Assembly (NCBI RefSeq): GCF_007954405.1
Contig: NZ_CP042344.1
Location: 1,550,001-1,614,000 of the forward strand
Direction of reading: 5' to 3'
DNA: 64,000 nucleotides
Origin: Comamonas flocculans
GTDB taxonomy: Bacteria; Pseudomonadota; Gammaproteobacteria; Burkholderiales; Burkholderiaceae_C
A model generated the notes under the pieces. That model was not told the DNA's origin. It ran no database searches and saw only the letters and a program-made list of their open reading frames with translations. Both the position numbers and the translations under genes were made by a program. Below are positions 1 through 8,018 of the stretch, in pieces; position 1 is the stretch's first letter; each line of letters opens with the position of its first letter.

Positions 1-666
1 GTGCCCAATACCGACGAGGCTGAAGAAAACGTCGCGCGCGCCAAGCAGGCGCTGGAGGAGGTGCGCGCCGAAGCGAGCGGCGCCGACGTGGAGGTCAACG
101 TCGTGGCCACCATCGACCACAACCCCGGCACCGGCATAGGGCGCACCGCGCGCGAGATCGGTGCCGACCTGATCGTGATGAACTGGCCGCAGAAGAATGG
201 CTTCCTCGCCGGCTTCATCGGCAACAAGTTCGGCAGCGTGCTCTACCAGACACGCAAGATGCTCTGGGTCTGCAACCTCGATACGCCACTGAGCAAGTAC
301 ACCGGCATCTTCGTCATCCTGCCGCCGCAGGCAGAGGCGTCGGAGCACTTCGAGCTGTACTGGCGCAAGATCGCGCGGCTCGCGGTCGAGCATTCGGCCA
401 CGGTGCACCTCAATTGCGGCAGCGCCACCGCGCAGGCGGTCAAGGACTTCCTCAAGAAAAGCAAGCTCGCGGTGCCGCTGGAGCACAGCGATTTCAGCGA
501 CTGGGACGATTTCCTCATCGTCTTTCGCAAGATGTCGGACACCGAGCTGCTCATCATGGTCTCGGCGCGCGAGGGCGAGGAGGGCCACACGCCGTACATG
601 GACCAGCTGCCGTTGAAGCTGGAGAAGCACTTTCCGGCGGTCAACAAGATACTGGTCTATCCCTGA
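1..666 (+). CDS. C-terminal part of a cation/proton antiporter-like protein with UspA-like domain (5' truncated)
   Basis: The reading frame is open from the first base, so the GTG at position 1 is probably internal and the N-terminal part lies outside the window. The 221 visible residues are soluble. A stretch around residues 45-60 (GIGRTAREIGADLIVMNW) resembles the nucleotide-fold signature of universal stress proteins, and such domains occur as C-terminal tails on CPA2-type Na+/H+ antiporters. No membrane segment is visible here, so the antiporter assignment is an inference from the general look of the tail and not seen directly. It could also be a free-standing tandem UspA protein. It ends about 105 bases before copZ, with a copper-type operator between, so it is unlikely to share that transcript's control. 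Confidence 0.55.
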   Translation: MPNTDEAEENVARAKQALEEVRAEASGADVEVNVVATIDHNPGTGIGRTAREIGADLIVMNWPQKNGFLAGFIGNKFGSVLYQTRKMLWVCNLDTPLSKYTGIFVILPPQAEASEHFELYWRKIARLAVEHSATVHLNCGSATAQAVKDFLKKSKLAVPLEHSDFSDWDDFLIVFRKMSDTELLIMVSAREGEEGHTPYMDQLPLKLEKHFPAVNKILVYP

Positions 667-693
667 AAGCCGCGGTCGGGCTTGCAGACGCGC

Positions 694-724
694 TTGACCT
701 TGACACAATGTCAGGGCGAATCAT
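694..724 (+). promoter_or_regulatory. CueR/MerR-type operator-promoter before copZ-cueR
   Basis: A -35-like TTGACC at 694-699 is followed by the dyad CCTTGACA-CAA-TGTCAGGG (698-716), with 7 of 8 arm positions symmetric. About 19 bases separate the -35 from a weak -10 (AATCAT, 719-724). A long spacer with a dyad inside it is the hallmark of MerR-family promoters, and ACCTTGACA arms are typical for CueR. The gene for a CueR-like protein lies in the transcript it would control, so autoregulation by copper is likely. Confidence 0.7.
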
Positions 725-772
725 GGTGTCCTGCTGCCCCCGGGGCGCGGTTTTTCAGGAGGATCGGAAACC

Positions 773-970
773 ATGCAATACCAGTTTGACGTCAAAGGCA
801 TGACCTGCGGCCATTGCGAGCGCGCCATCGTGCACGCGGTGCGCCAGGTCGACACCGAGGCCCTGGTGAAGGTGGATCTGCCCAGCGGCCGCGTGGATGT
901 GCAAAGCGACAAGTCGCGCGAGGCCATCGCCGCCGCCATCCGCGAGGAGGGCTACGAGGTGGCGCAGTGA
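773..970 (+). CDS. copZ: Copper chaperone, heavy-metal-associated domain protein
   Basis: This 65-residue protein is a single HMA ferredoxin-like domain. The metal-binding motif MTCGHC is at residues 10-15, with the two cysteines that bind Cu(I). The size and the C-terminal GYEV pattern fit CopZ/Atx1-type cytoplasmic chaperones, which carry Cu(I) to P-type ATPases or to regulators. An AGGAGGATCGG ribosome site precedes the ATG. It overlaps the start of the downstream MerR-family gene by four bases (GTGA), so the two are translationally coupled. No copper ATPase gene is in the window, so its partner must be elsewhere. Metal choice is inferred from the MTCGHC motif and the CueR-like neighbour. 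Confidence 0.9.
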   Translation: MQYQFDVKGMTCGHCERAIVHAVRQVDTEALVKVDLPSGRVDVQSDKSREAIAAAIREEGYEVAQ

Positions 971-1416
971 GGGCGCGCGCCGCCGCGCACTGGCCGGTGG
1001 CCATAGGCGTGGCGGCGGCGCGTTCGGGTGTGTCGGCGCGCATGGTGCGCCACTATGAATCGCTCGGGCTGCTGCCGCAGGTGGCGCGCACCGACAGCGG
1101 CTACCGCCAGTACACCGAAGCCGACGTGCACACCCTGCGCTTCATCCGCCGCGCGCGCGAGCTGGGTTTTTCCATGCAGGAGATTGCCGCGTTGCTCGGG
1201 CTTTGGCAGGACCGCGGCCGGGCCAGCAGCCAGGTCAAGGAGATCGCCCAGCGGCACGCGCAGGAGCTGCAGCGGCGCATCGCCGCGCTGCAGGACATGC
1301 GCCGCAGCCTGCAGGCACTGGTCGATTGCTGCCATGGCGACGAGCGTCCCGAATGTCCCATCCTGGACGAACTGGCCGCGCCCGGCGCTGCCGCTCAGGA
1401 GGGCAGCGCCGGGTAG
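967..1416 (+). CDS. cueR: MerR-family copper-responsive regulator, CueR-like
   Basis: Translation from a GTG that overlaps the copZ stop gives 149 residues. The N-terminal winged helix-turn-helix spans about residues 12-75, with the family pattern VRHYESLGLL at 28-36, then a dimerisation helix and a metal loop with C122 and C130 (C-X7-C, inside CCHGDERPECPI). CueR proteins bind Cu(I)/Ag(I) with exactly this spacing; zinc and mercury sensors differ. The N-terminus carries about ten extra residues before the usual start (IGVAAARSG), so the precise start is uncertain, but no in-frame ATG exists near it. The end overlaps the convergent flavoenzyme gene by 22 bases. It probably controls its own operon through the dyad at 698-716. 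Confidence 0.88.
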   Translation: MRARAAAHWPVAIGVAAARSGVSARMVRHYESLGLLPQVARTDSGYRQYTEADVHTLRFIRRARELGFSMQEIAALLGLWQDRGRASSQVKEIAQRHAQELQRRIAALQDMRRSLQALVDCCHGDERPECPILDELAAPGAAAQEGSAG

Positions 1417-2510
1417 TCGGTGTAGCCGCGCGCATCGCCCCCGTAGAAGGTGTTCTTGTCCCAGGGGTTGAGTGCTGCGCCATGGCGCAGCCGCCGCACC
1501 AGATCGGGGTTGGCGATGGCGTCGCGCCCGAAGGCGACGATGTCGGCCCGGCCGCTGGCGACGGCCTCCATGGCCATCGCGCGCGTGTAGCCGTTGTTCA
1601 CCATCCAGGCGCCGCGTCCGCCCGCATCGCGGTAGGCGGCCTTGAAGGCAGCATAGTCGAAGGGCCGATCGGCCAGCTCGCGCGCACCCCCGGTGGCGCC
1701 CTCGATCACGTGGATGTAGGCCAGGCCCAGTGGTGCGAGCGCTTGCGCGAGCTGCTCGAAGAGCGGCTGCGGCTGGCTGTCGCGGATGTCGTTGGACGGG
1801 GTCACCGGCGACAGCCGGATGCCCACCCGCCCGCCGCCAACGGCAGCCGCCACCGCCTGCACCACCTCGAGCATGAAGCGCATGCGCGCGGCCGTGCCGC
1901 CGCCGTAGTCGTCGCGGCGCTGGTTGGCGCCGTCCTTGAGAAACTGGTCGAGCAGATAGCCGTTGGCTCCGTGCAACTCTACCCCGTCAAAGCCTGCCTG
2001 CTGCACCGCGGCGCGTGCGGCGTGGGCGAAGTCCTGCACCAGCGCGGGCAACTCGCCGGTAGCGAGTGCCCGGGGCGGCGAAGTGGGGGCGAAGTGCCCT
2101 TCGCCACTGTCGCCGTCGAGGATGTAGGTGCGCGCCTGCGCGGTAATGGCCGATGGCGCCACGGGCGCCGCGCCGCCCGGCTGCAGGCTGGTGTGCGACA
2201 CGCGGCCAACATGCCAGAGCTGGGTGACGATGCAGCCGCCGCGCTCATGCACCGCACGCGTGACCTGCTGCCAGCCGGCAAGCTGTTCGGGCGTATACAG
2301 ACCGGGCACATGCGCATAGCCTTGGCCTTGGGCACTGATGGCGGTGCCTTCGGTGATCAACAGACCCATGTCGGCGCGCTGGGCGTAGTACTGGGCATTC
2401 AATGCCACCGGCACGCCGCCGGGCGAGCGGTTGCGCGTGCAGGGCGCCATGGCGATGCGGTTGGCAAGGCTGAACTTGCCCGTTTCCAAGGGGTCAAAAA
2501 GCGTGGTCAT
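1395..2510 (-). CDS. nemA: Old yellow enzyme family ene-reductase (NemA-like)
   Basis: The 371-residue protein is an FMN-dependent TIM barrel of the old yellow enzyme family, which reduces activated C=C bonds, N-ethylmaleimide or nitro compounds with NAD(P)H. Substrate-binding H180 and N183 and proton donor Y185 are in HGANGYLLDQF; the start LFDPLETGKFSLANRIAMAP is typical, as is the C-terminal phosphate-binding part with IVAFGRDAIANPDLV. Length is normal (about 360-370). It converges on cueR with a 22-base overlap and diverges from mnmG across an 89-base gap that contains a parS site. No regulator gene is adjacent. The physiological substrate cannot be read from sequence. Confidence 0.9.
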   Translation of the reverse strand: MTTLFDPLETGKFSLANRIAMAPCTRNRSPGGVPVALNAQYYAQRADMGLLITEGTAISAQGQGYAHVPGLYTPEQLAGWQQVTRAVHERGGCIVTQLWHVGRVSHTSLQPGGAAPVAPSAITAQARTYILDGDSGEGHFAPTSPPRALATGELPALVQDFAHAARAAVQQAGFDGVELHGANGYLLDQFLKDGANQRRDDYGGGTAARMRFMLEVVQAVAAAVGGGRVGIRLSPVTPSNDIRDSQPQPLFEQLAQALAPLGLAYIHVIEGATGGARELADRPFDYAAFKAAYRDAGGRGAWMVNNGYTRAMAMEAVASGRADIVAFGRDAIANPDLVRRLRHGAALNPWDKNTFYGGDARGYTDYPALPS

Positions 2511-2527
2511 TCGATTGATGGAGAGTA

Positions 2528-2543
2528 TGTTTCACGTGAAACA
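2528..2543. promoter_or_regulatory. parS: parS centromere site 1 (perfect 16-base palindrome)
   Basis: TGTTTCACGTGAAACA matches the bacterial parS consensus at all 16 positions and is fully palindromic. It lies between the divergent flavoenzyme and mnmG genes, 2.7 kb before parA. ParB binds such sites and spreads from them as a CTP-dependent clamp. Confidence 0.95.
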
Positions 2544-2599
2544 CGGCAAAGCCGGTGCAGTGGGACAATACAGCCTCTGGTTTTTTGGTGTGCATGGGC

Positions 2600-4558
2600 A
2601 TGTGGTATCCCGAGGAATTTGATGTCATTGTGGTGGGCGGCGGCCATGCCGGCACCGAGGCGGCGCTGGCCAGCGCGCGCATGGGCTGCAGGACGCTGCT
2701 GCTGACGCACAACATCGAGACCCTGGGCCAGATGAGCTGCAACCCGAGCATAGGCGGCATAGGCAAGGGCCACCTGGTCAAGGAGGTCGATGCGCTCGGC
2801 GGCGCGATGGCGCTGGCCACCGACGAAGCGGGCATCCAGTTTCGCATCCTCAACAGCAGCAAGGGTCCTGCCGTGCGCGCCACGCGTGCTCAGGCGGACC
2901 GGGCGCTGTACCGCGCGGCCGTTCGCTCGCGGCTGGAGAACCAGCCTGGCCTGTGGCTGTTCCAGCAGGCCGTGGTCGATCTGTTGCTGGAAGGGGAGCG
3001 CGTGGCGGGGGCAGTGACCGAGGTAGGGGTGCGCTTTCGCGCCCGCGCCGTGGTGCTTACCGCGGGCACCTTCCTGAACGGCAAGATCCACGTGGGCCTG
3101 AGCCACTACCAGGGCGGGCGTGCCGGCGACCCGCCGGCCCTCGGCCTGGCGCAGCGCCTCAAGGAGCTGCAACTGCCCCAGGGGCGGCTCAAGACCGGCA
3201 CGCCGCCGCGCCTGGACGGGCGCAGCATCGACTTCTCGCGCTGCAGTTTGCAGCCGGGCGACGGCATGCCCGGCGGCGTGAACGAGGGCGTGCTGCCGGT
3301 GTTCAGCTATCTGGGCAGCGCCGAGATGCACCCGCGGCAAATGCCCTGCTGGATCACCAACACCAACGCCCGCACCCACGAAATCATCCGCAGCGGGCTG
3401 GAGCGCAGCCCCATGTTCACCGGCGTGATCGAGGGCACCGGCCCGCGCTACTGCCCGAGCGTGGAGGACAAGATCCACCGCTTTGCCGACAAGCAGAGCC
3501 ACCAGATTTTTCTCGAGCCCGAGGGCCTGGACACCCACGAGTTCTACCCCAACGGCATATCGACGAGCCTGCCGTTCGACATCCAGTACCAGCTGGTGCG
3601 CAGCATCGAAGGCCTGGAGCAGGCGCACATCCTGCGCCCCGGCTACGCCATCGAGTACGACTATTTCGACCCGCGCGCACTCAAGCCCAGCTTCGAGACC
3701 CGCGCCATCGCCGGCCTGTTCTTCGCCGGCCAGATCAACGGAACCACCGGCTATGAGGAAGCGGCGGCCCAAGGCTTGTTTGCCGGGCTCAACGCCGCGC
3801 TGCAGTGCAGGGGTGAGGCACCCTGGCTGCCGCGGCGCGACGAAGCCTACCTGGGCGTGCTGGTCGACGACCTCATCACCCGGGGAGTGACCGAGCCCTA
3901 TCGCATGTTCACCAGCCGGGCAGAGTTCCGCCTGCAGCTGCGCGAGGACAATGCCGACATGCGCTTGACCGAAATTGGCCGGCGCCTGGGCCTGGTGGGC
4001 GACGTGCGCTGGGACGCGTTTTGCCGCAAGCGCGACGCGGTGGCGCGCGAGACCGAAAGGCTCAAGTCCACTTGGGTCAACCCCTCCATCGTCGCCGCCG
4101 AAGAGAGCGAGCGCGTGCTGGGCAAGGCGCTGGAGCATGAATACAGCCTTTTCGATCTGTTGCGTCGTCCCGGCGTCGACCATGAAGCGCTGATGGGTCT
4201 TTCGGACGGGCGTTTTGCCAGCCCCGATGTTTCACGTGAAACCTTGGGCACGCTGCATGATGCGGTGATCGAGCAGGTAGAGATTGCCGCCAAGTATTCG
4301 GGTTACATCGACCGCCAGAAGGAGGAGGTGCAGCGCGCCGTGCAGCATGAAAACCTGCCGCTGCCCGACGACCTGGACTACAGCCAGGTGCCAGCCCTGT
4401 CCTTCGAGGTGCGCCAGGTGTTGCAAAGACATCGCCCGCACACTCTGGGCCAGGCGTCGCGCATCTCGGGTGTGACCCCGGCGGCGGTATCGCTGCTGCT
4501 GGTTCACCTCAAGAAGGGACATTTCCGCAAGATGGCTGAGCCGCTCGCGCGCGCATGA
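2600..4558 (+). CDS. mnmG: tRNA uridine-5-carboxymethylaminomethyl modification enzyme MnmG (GidA)
   Basis: The 652-residue protein carries the N-terminal FAD dinucleotide-binding motif GGGHAGTE (residues 13-20), the MnmG signature [16 protein letters not shown] (about 47-62) and the C-terminal helical part that recruits MnmE. With MnmE it installs cmnm5 or nm5 groups on U34 of several tRNAs. The ATG at 2600 gives the usual MWYPEEFDV start; an upstream in-frame GTG (2555) and ATG (2594) would add residues not normal for the family. The stop overlaps the rsmG start in ATGA. A second parS site lies inside the reading frame and encodes VSRET about 545 residues in. Gene order mnmG-rsmG-parA-parB is the classical segregation locus. 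Confidence 0.97.
   Translation: MWYPEEFDVIVVGGGHAGTEAALASARMGCRTLLLTHNIETLGQMSCNPSIGGIGKGHLVKEVDALGGAMALATDEAGIQFRILNSSKGPAVRATRAQADRALYRAAVRSRLENQPGLWLFQQAVVDLLLEGERVAGAVTEVGVRFRARAVVLTAGTFLNGKIHVGLSHYQGGRAGDPPALGLAQRLKELQLPQGRLKTGTPPRLDGRSIDFSRCSLQPGDGMPGGVNEGVLPVFSYLGSAEMHPRQMPCWITNTNARTHEIIRSGLERSPMFTGVIEGTGPRYCPSVEDKIHRFADKQSHQIFLEPEGLDTHEFYPNGISTSLPFDIQYQLVRSIEGLEQAHILRPGYAIEYDYFDPRALKPSFETRAIAGLFFAGQINGTTGYEEAAAQGLFAGLNAALQCRGEAPWLPRRDEAYLGVLVDDLITRGVTEPYRMFTSRAEFRLQLREDNADMRLTEIGRRLGLVGDVRWDAFCRKRDAVARETERLKSTWVNPSIVAAEESERVLGKALEHEYSLFDLLRRPGVDHEALMGLSDGRFASPDVSRETLGTLHDAVIEQVEIAAKYSGYIDRQKEEVQRAVQHENLPLPDDLDYSQVPALSFEVRQVLQRHRPHTLGQASRISGVTPAAVSLLLVHLKKGHFRKMAEPLARA
4228..4243. promoter_or_regulatory. 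parS: parS site 2, inside mnmG
   Basis: TGTTTCACGTGAAACC matches the parS palindrome at 15 of 16 positions, with only the last base different. It is read in frame as part of mnmG and does not disturb it. Its distance to site 1 is 1.7 kb and to parA about 1.0 kb. Confidence 0.9.
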
Positions 4559-5214
4559 CCGTGTCTTTGCATGAGGTGCTGCTCGACGGGCTGTGCGCGC
4601 TGAATCTGGACCTGCAGCCGAGGCAGCAGAAACAGTTGCTGGCTTACCTGGCGCTGCTGCAGCAATGGAATCGCGTCTACAACCTGACGGCGGTGCGCAA
4701 TCCCGCCGAGATGCTCAGCCACCACCTGCTGGACAGCCTGGCCGCCGTCGCGCCACTGCGCGCCCATCTGCAGGGCAGGGAGGTGGCGGCCGGGCTTCGG
4801 CTGCTCGACGTGGGCTCCGGAGGCGGGCTGCCCGGCGTGGTCTTCGCCGTCTGCCTGCCCGAACTCGATGTCTCCTGCATCGATGCGGTGGCCAAGAAGG
4901 CGGCCTTCATCCGCCAGGCCGCGGGCGCGCTGAAACTGCCCAATCTGCATGCGCTGCATGGCCGGGTGGAGGCGCTGGACGGGCGCTTCGAGGTGGTCTG
5001 CAGCCGCGCCTTTGCGTCGCTGGCCGACTTTGCGGCTTTGTCGCGCCATCTGCTGGCGCCTGGCGAGGGGGTGTGGCTGGCGATGAAGGGCAAGCATCCG
5101 CAGGACGAGATCGACGCTCTGCCCGCGCAGGTCCGCGTGTTCCACGTGGAACCTCTGCAGGTGCCGCAACTGCAGGCGCAGCGTTGCCTCGTATGGATGC
5201 GGCCGGCGCCTTAG
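4555..5214 (+). CDS. rsmG: 16S rRNA (guanine527-N7)-methyltransferase RsmG (GidB)
   Basis: The 219-residue protein is a class I SAM-dependent methyltransferase. Motif [13 protein letters not shown], is at residues 83-94, and the N-terminal NLTAVRNP and HHLLDSL are RsmG signatures. It methylates N7 of G527 in 16S rRNA; loss gives low-level streptomycin resistance in other bacteria. It starts in the ATGA overlap with mnmG. A parS-like palindrome sits near its 3' end (codes for VFHVEP). The gap to parA is 69 bases and could hold a promoter, but I see no convincing one. Length is normal. Confidence 0.96.
   Translation: MTVSLHEVLLDGLCALNLDLQPRQQKQLLAYLALLQQWNRVYNLTAVRNPAEMLSHHLLDSLAAVAPLRAHLQGREVAAGLRLLDVGSGGGLPGVVFAVCLPELDVSCIDAVAKKAAFIRQAAGALKLPNLHALHGRVEALDGRFEVVCSRAFASLADFAALSRHLLAPGEGVWLAMKGKHPQDEIDALPAQVRVFHVEPLQVPQLQAQRCLVWMRPAP
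5138..5153. promoter_or_regulatory. parS: parS-like site 3, inside rsmG
   Basis: TGTTCCACGTGGAACC keeps the CACGTG core and perfect arm symmetry (GTTCC/GGAAC) but differs from site 1 at three of 16 positions. Variants with CC/GG in these arm positions are used as parS in other bacteria. It is 145 bases before parA. Weaker than sites 1 and 2. Confidence 0.75.
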
Positions 5215-5283
5215 CGCATACACTCGGTTGCTTCGCGCCGGCGCGGCGCAGCCCTTGGTTCAGAGATTTCCACAGACAGCAGC

Positions 5284-6057
5284 ATGGCCAGAATTTTCTG
5301 CATCGCCAACCAGAAGGGTGGCGTTGGCAAGACCACGACCACGGTCAATCTGGCTGCGGGTCTTGCCCGGATAGGGCAGCGGGTACTGATGGTGGACCTG
5401 GACCCGCAGGGCAATGCGACCATGGGCTCGGGGGTGGACAAGCGCGCGCTCGAAAAGACCGTGTACGACGTGTTGCTCGGCGAGGCCGAGGTGGCTCAGG
5501 CGCGCGTGGATTCCGAGGCCTGCGGCTACCAGGTGCTGGGCGCCAACCGCGAACTGGCGGGTGCCGAGGTGGAACTGGTCGACTTGCCGGAGCGTGAGCG
5601 CCGGCTCAAGCAAGCGCTGGCCGCCGTGCAGCAGGACTACGACTTCATCCTCATCGATTGTCCGCCCGCGCTCAGCCTGCTCACGCTCAATGGCCTGTGC
5701 TGCGCGCACGGCGTGATCGTGCCCATGCAGTGCGAATACTTTGCGCTCGAAGGCTTGAGCGATCTGGTCAACACCATCCGGCAGGTGCATGCCAACCTCA
5801 ACCCCGAGCTGCAGATCATCGGCCTGCTGCGCGTGATGTTCGACCCGCGCATCACGCTACAGCAGCAGGTCAGTGAGCAGCTCAAGGGCCATTTTGGCGA
5901 CAAGGTGTTCGACACCGTGATACCGCGCAACGTCCGTCTGGCCGAGGCACCGAGCTATGGTTTGCCGGGCGTGGTGTTCGATGCGGGTGCGCGGGGCAGC
6001 CAGGCCTTCCTGGCCTTCGCGCAAGAGATGGTGCAACGCGTGCAGCGCATGCAATGA
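5284..6057 (+). CDS. parA: Chromosome partitioning ATPase ParA (Soj)
   Basis: The 257-residue protein has the deviant Walker A motif KGGVGKTTT (residues 11-19) with the signature first lysine, Walker A' DLDPQGNAT (39-47) and Walker B DFILIDCPPAL (about 120-130). There is no N-terminal helix-turn-helix, so it is a chromosomal (type Ib/Soj-like) ParA that binds DNA non-specifically as an ATP dimer and is released by ParB. parB follows after 10 bases with an AGGGACGAG ribosome site, so the pair is one transcript. It starts at ATG 5284; translation from here gives the canonical MARIFCIANQKGG. Confidence 0.97.
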   Translation: MARIFCIANQKGGVGKTTTTVNLAAGLARIGQRVLMVDLDPQGNATMGSGVDKRALEKTVYDVLLGEAEVAQARVDSEACGYQVLGANRELAGAEVELVDLPERERRLKQALAAVQQDYDFILIDCPPALSLLTLNGLCCAHGVIVPMQCEYFALEGLSDLVNTIRQVHANLNPELQIIGLLRVMFDPRITLQQQVSEQLKGHFGDKVFDTVIPRNVRLAEAPSYGLPGVVFDAGARGSQAFLAFAQEMVQRVQRMQ

Positions 6058-6067
6058 GGGACGAGTG

Positions 6068-6982
6068 ATGGCAAGCAAGAAACCCAAGGGCCTGGGCCGA
6101 GGCCTTGAAGCGCTGCTCGGCCCCAAGGTTGCCGATGCCGCGCCGCAGTCTGCGGCAGGGGATGACCCGCCCACTGCGCTGCCGCTCGACGCCCTCGTGC
6201 CCGGCAGCTACCAGCCGCGCACGCGCATGGACGAGGGCGCGCTCTATGAGCTGGCCGAAAGCATCAAGGCCCAGGGCGTGATGCAGCCCATCCTGGTGCG
6301 CCGGCTTGCCGCCGGAGAGAACGCCGGCAGCTACGAGATCATCGCGGGCGAGCGGCGGTTTCGCGCGTCGCAGCTCGCGGGTCTGGCCGAGGTGCCGGTG
6401 CTGGTGCGCGAGGTCAGCGACGAAGCGGCCGCAGCGATGGCGCTGATCGAGAACATCCAGCGCGAAGACCTCAATCCGCTGGAAGAGGCCCAGGGCCTGC
6501 AACGCCTGATTCGCGAGTTCGGCTACACCCATGAGCAGGTGGCGCAGGCGGTGGGGCGCTCGCGCAGCGCCACCAGCAACCTGCTGCGCCTGCTCAACCT
6601 GGCGGCGCCGGTGCAGACCATGCTGATGGCGGGCGACATCGACATGGGCCATGCGCGTGCGCTGCTGGCACTGGAGCGGGCCGCGCAGATCACCGCGGGC
6701 AACCAGATCGTGGCGCGCAAGCTCTCGGTGCGCGAGACGGAGCAGCTGGTGAAGAAGCTGGGCGCCGAATTCAACCTGGTGCCGCAAAAGCCCAAGAAGG
6801 AAAAATCGCGCGACATCCGCCGAGTGGAAGAAGAGCTCTCCGACCTGCTGACCGCCGAGGTCGAGGTGCGCGTGAAGAAGCGCGTCAAGCGCGGTACGCG
6901 GGTGGACGAAATGGGCGAGCTTGCGATCCAGTTCGGTTCGCTCGACGCGCTCACCGGCCTGATCGAGCGGCTGCGCGGCTAG
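6068..6982 (+). CDS. parB: Chromosome partitioning protein ParB (Spo0J), parS-binding CTPase
   Basis: The 304-residue protein opens with the conserved MASKKPKGLGRGLEALLG that stimulates ParA. The CTP-binding domain has GERRFRA at residues 94-100 and ENIQREDLNPLEEA at 128-141, followed by the parS-reading helix-turn-helix (about 153-178) and a C-terminal dimerisation domain (from about 250). It should load at the three parS sites 0.9-3.5 kb upstream. Length and domain order are normal. The next gene starts 108 bases later and is unrelated, so the operon probably ends here. Confidence 0.97.
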   Translation: MASKKPKGLGRGLEALLGPKVADAAPQSAAGDDPPTALPLDALVPGSYQPRTRMDEGALYELAESIKAQGVMQPILVRRLAAGENAGSYEIIAGERRFRASQLAGLAEVPVLVREVSDEAAAAMALIENIQREDLNPLEEAQGLQRLIREFGYTHEQVAQAVGRSRSATSNLLRLLNLAAPVQTMLMAGDIDMGHARALLALERAAQITAGNQIVARKLSVRETEQLVKKLGAEFNLVPQKPKKEKSRDIRRVEEELSDLLTAEVEVRVKKRVKRGTRVDEMGELAIQFGSLDALTGLIERLRG

Positions 6983-7090
6983 GCATGCCCTGCGCGCCTG
7001 CCTGCGTCCGGTGCCAGCGCAGCCTCGGGCGGTCTGCGCCGCCCCCGACGCGCGCGCCTTGCGCGGCAGATCCCCTCTAGGCGGCGCACC

Positions 7091-7852
7091 ATGGCACGCC
7101 GCAGTCTGCCCTGGCCGGTGCCGGCGCTGCTGGCCTGGGCGCTGTGCTGGCTGCTCTACCTGCTCTCGTGGCGGGCGCTTGGCGCGCTCGCGGCCATGCT
7201 GCTGGCCACGTTCGCGGGCCTCGTCGCCAGTGTGGTCGCGCGCCACTGGTGGCGCCGCGTTCTGGTGGCCGCAGGCTTTCCGCTGTCGCTCGCCTTCAGC
7301 GGCCACGCTCTGTTTGCCGCCTGGCTCTGGCTGCTGCCGATGGCGATGCTGCTCCTCATCTATCCGCTGCATGCCTGGCGCGACGCGCCGCTGTTTCCCA
7401 CACCGCCCGGCGCTCTCGATACGCTGGGCACGGTGGCGCCGCTACCGGCGGGGGCACGCATCCTGGACGCCGGCTGCGGCCTGGGCGATGGCCTGCGCGC
7501 GCTGCGTCGCGCCTACCCGCAGGCGCGCCTGGACGGACTGGAGTGGAGCTGGCCGCTGCGCTGGCTGTGTGCGCTGCGCTGCCCCTGGGCGCGCGTGCGC
7601 CGCGCGGACATCTGGGCCGCCGACTGGAGCGGCTACCAGTTGGTCTACCTGTTCCAGCGCCCCGAGAGCATGAGCCGCGCGCTCATCAAGAGCGCCGAGA
7701 TGGCGCCCGGCAGTTGGCTGGTCAGCCTGGAATTCGCGCTGCCCGACGTGCGGGAGCATGCCTGTGTGCGTACGCCTGCAGGGCGCCCTCTCTGGATTTA
7801 CCGGGCGCCTTGTCTTGCGGCCCTGGCGACAGGCGAAGAGGCTCGGGGGTGA
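7091..7852 (+). CDS. Membrane-anchored class I SAM-dependent methyltransferase of unknown substrate
   Basis: The 253-residue protein has three to four hydrophobic segments in residues 10-95 and then a soluble Rossmann methyltransferase domain, with motif I ILDAGCGLGDG at about 126-136. The C-terminal part has the weak LVYLFQRPESM region where the family normally positions its substrate. The combination of an N-terminal membrane anchor and a small methyltransferase domain is seen in many Burkholderiales proteins annotated only by domain. No strong ribosome site precedes the ATG. It lies alone between parB and the envelope operon. Function beyond methyl transfer at the membrane cannot be inferred. 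Confidence 0.7.
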   Translation: MARRSLPWPVPALLAWALCWLLYLLSWRALGALAAMLLATFAGLVASVVARHWWRRVLVAAGFPLSLAFSGHALFAAWLWLLPMAMLLLIYPLHAWRDAPLFPTPPGALDTLGTVAPLPAGARILDAGCGLGDGLRALRRAYPQARLDGLEWSWPLRWLCALRCPWARVRRADIWAADWSGYQLVYLFQRPESMSRALIKSAEMAPGSWLVSLEFALPDVREHACVRTPAGRPLWIYRAPCLAALATGEEARG

Positions 7853-8018
7853 GGGAAATTGCCTGCCGGCAGCGGTGGGGATATTCGCTGCGCAACCGGT
7901 AAAAATTGGTATCCTCGGCGCCCTGTCACGCACCGGGAGAGTGCGGGAAACAACGTCGAAGGGGCCGGCTGGGCGCGGGGCGCGCCGCAAGCAAGGCCCC
8001 AAGAGAGGAGAGAGCACC

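Noticed and set aside
2507..4183. Open frame of 558 codons opposite mnmG
   Set aside because: It is antisense to a highly conserved gene, with His/Gln/Arg-rich composition typical of GC-skewed shadow frames.
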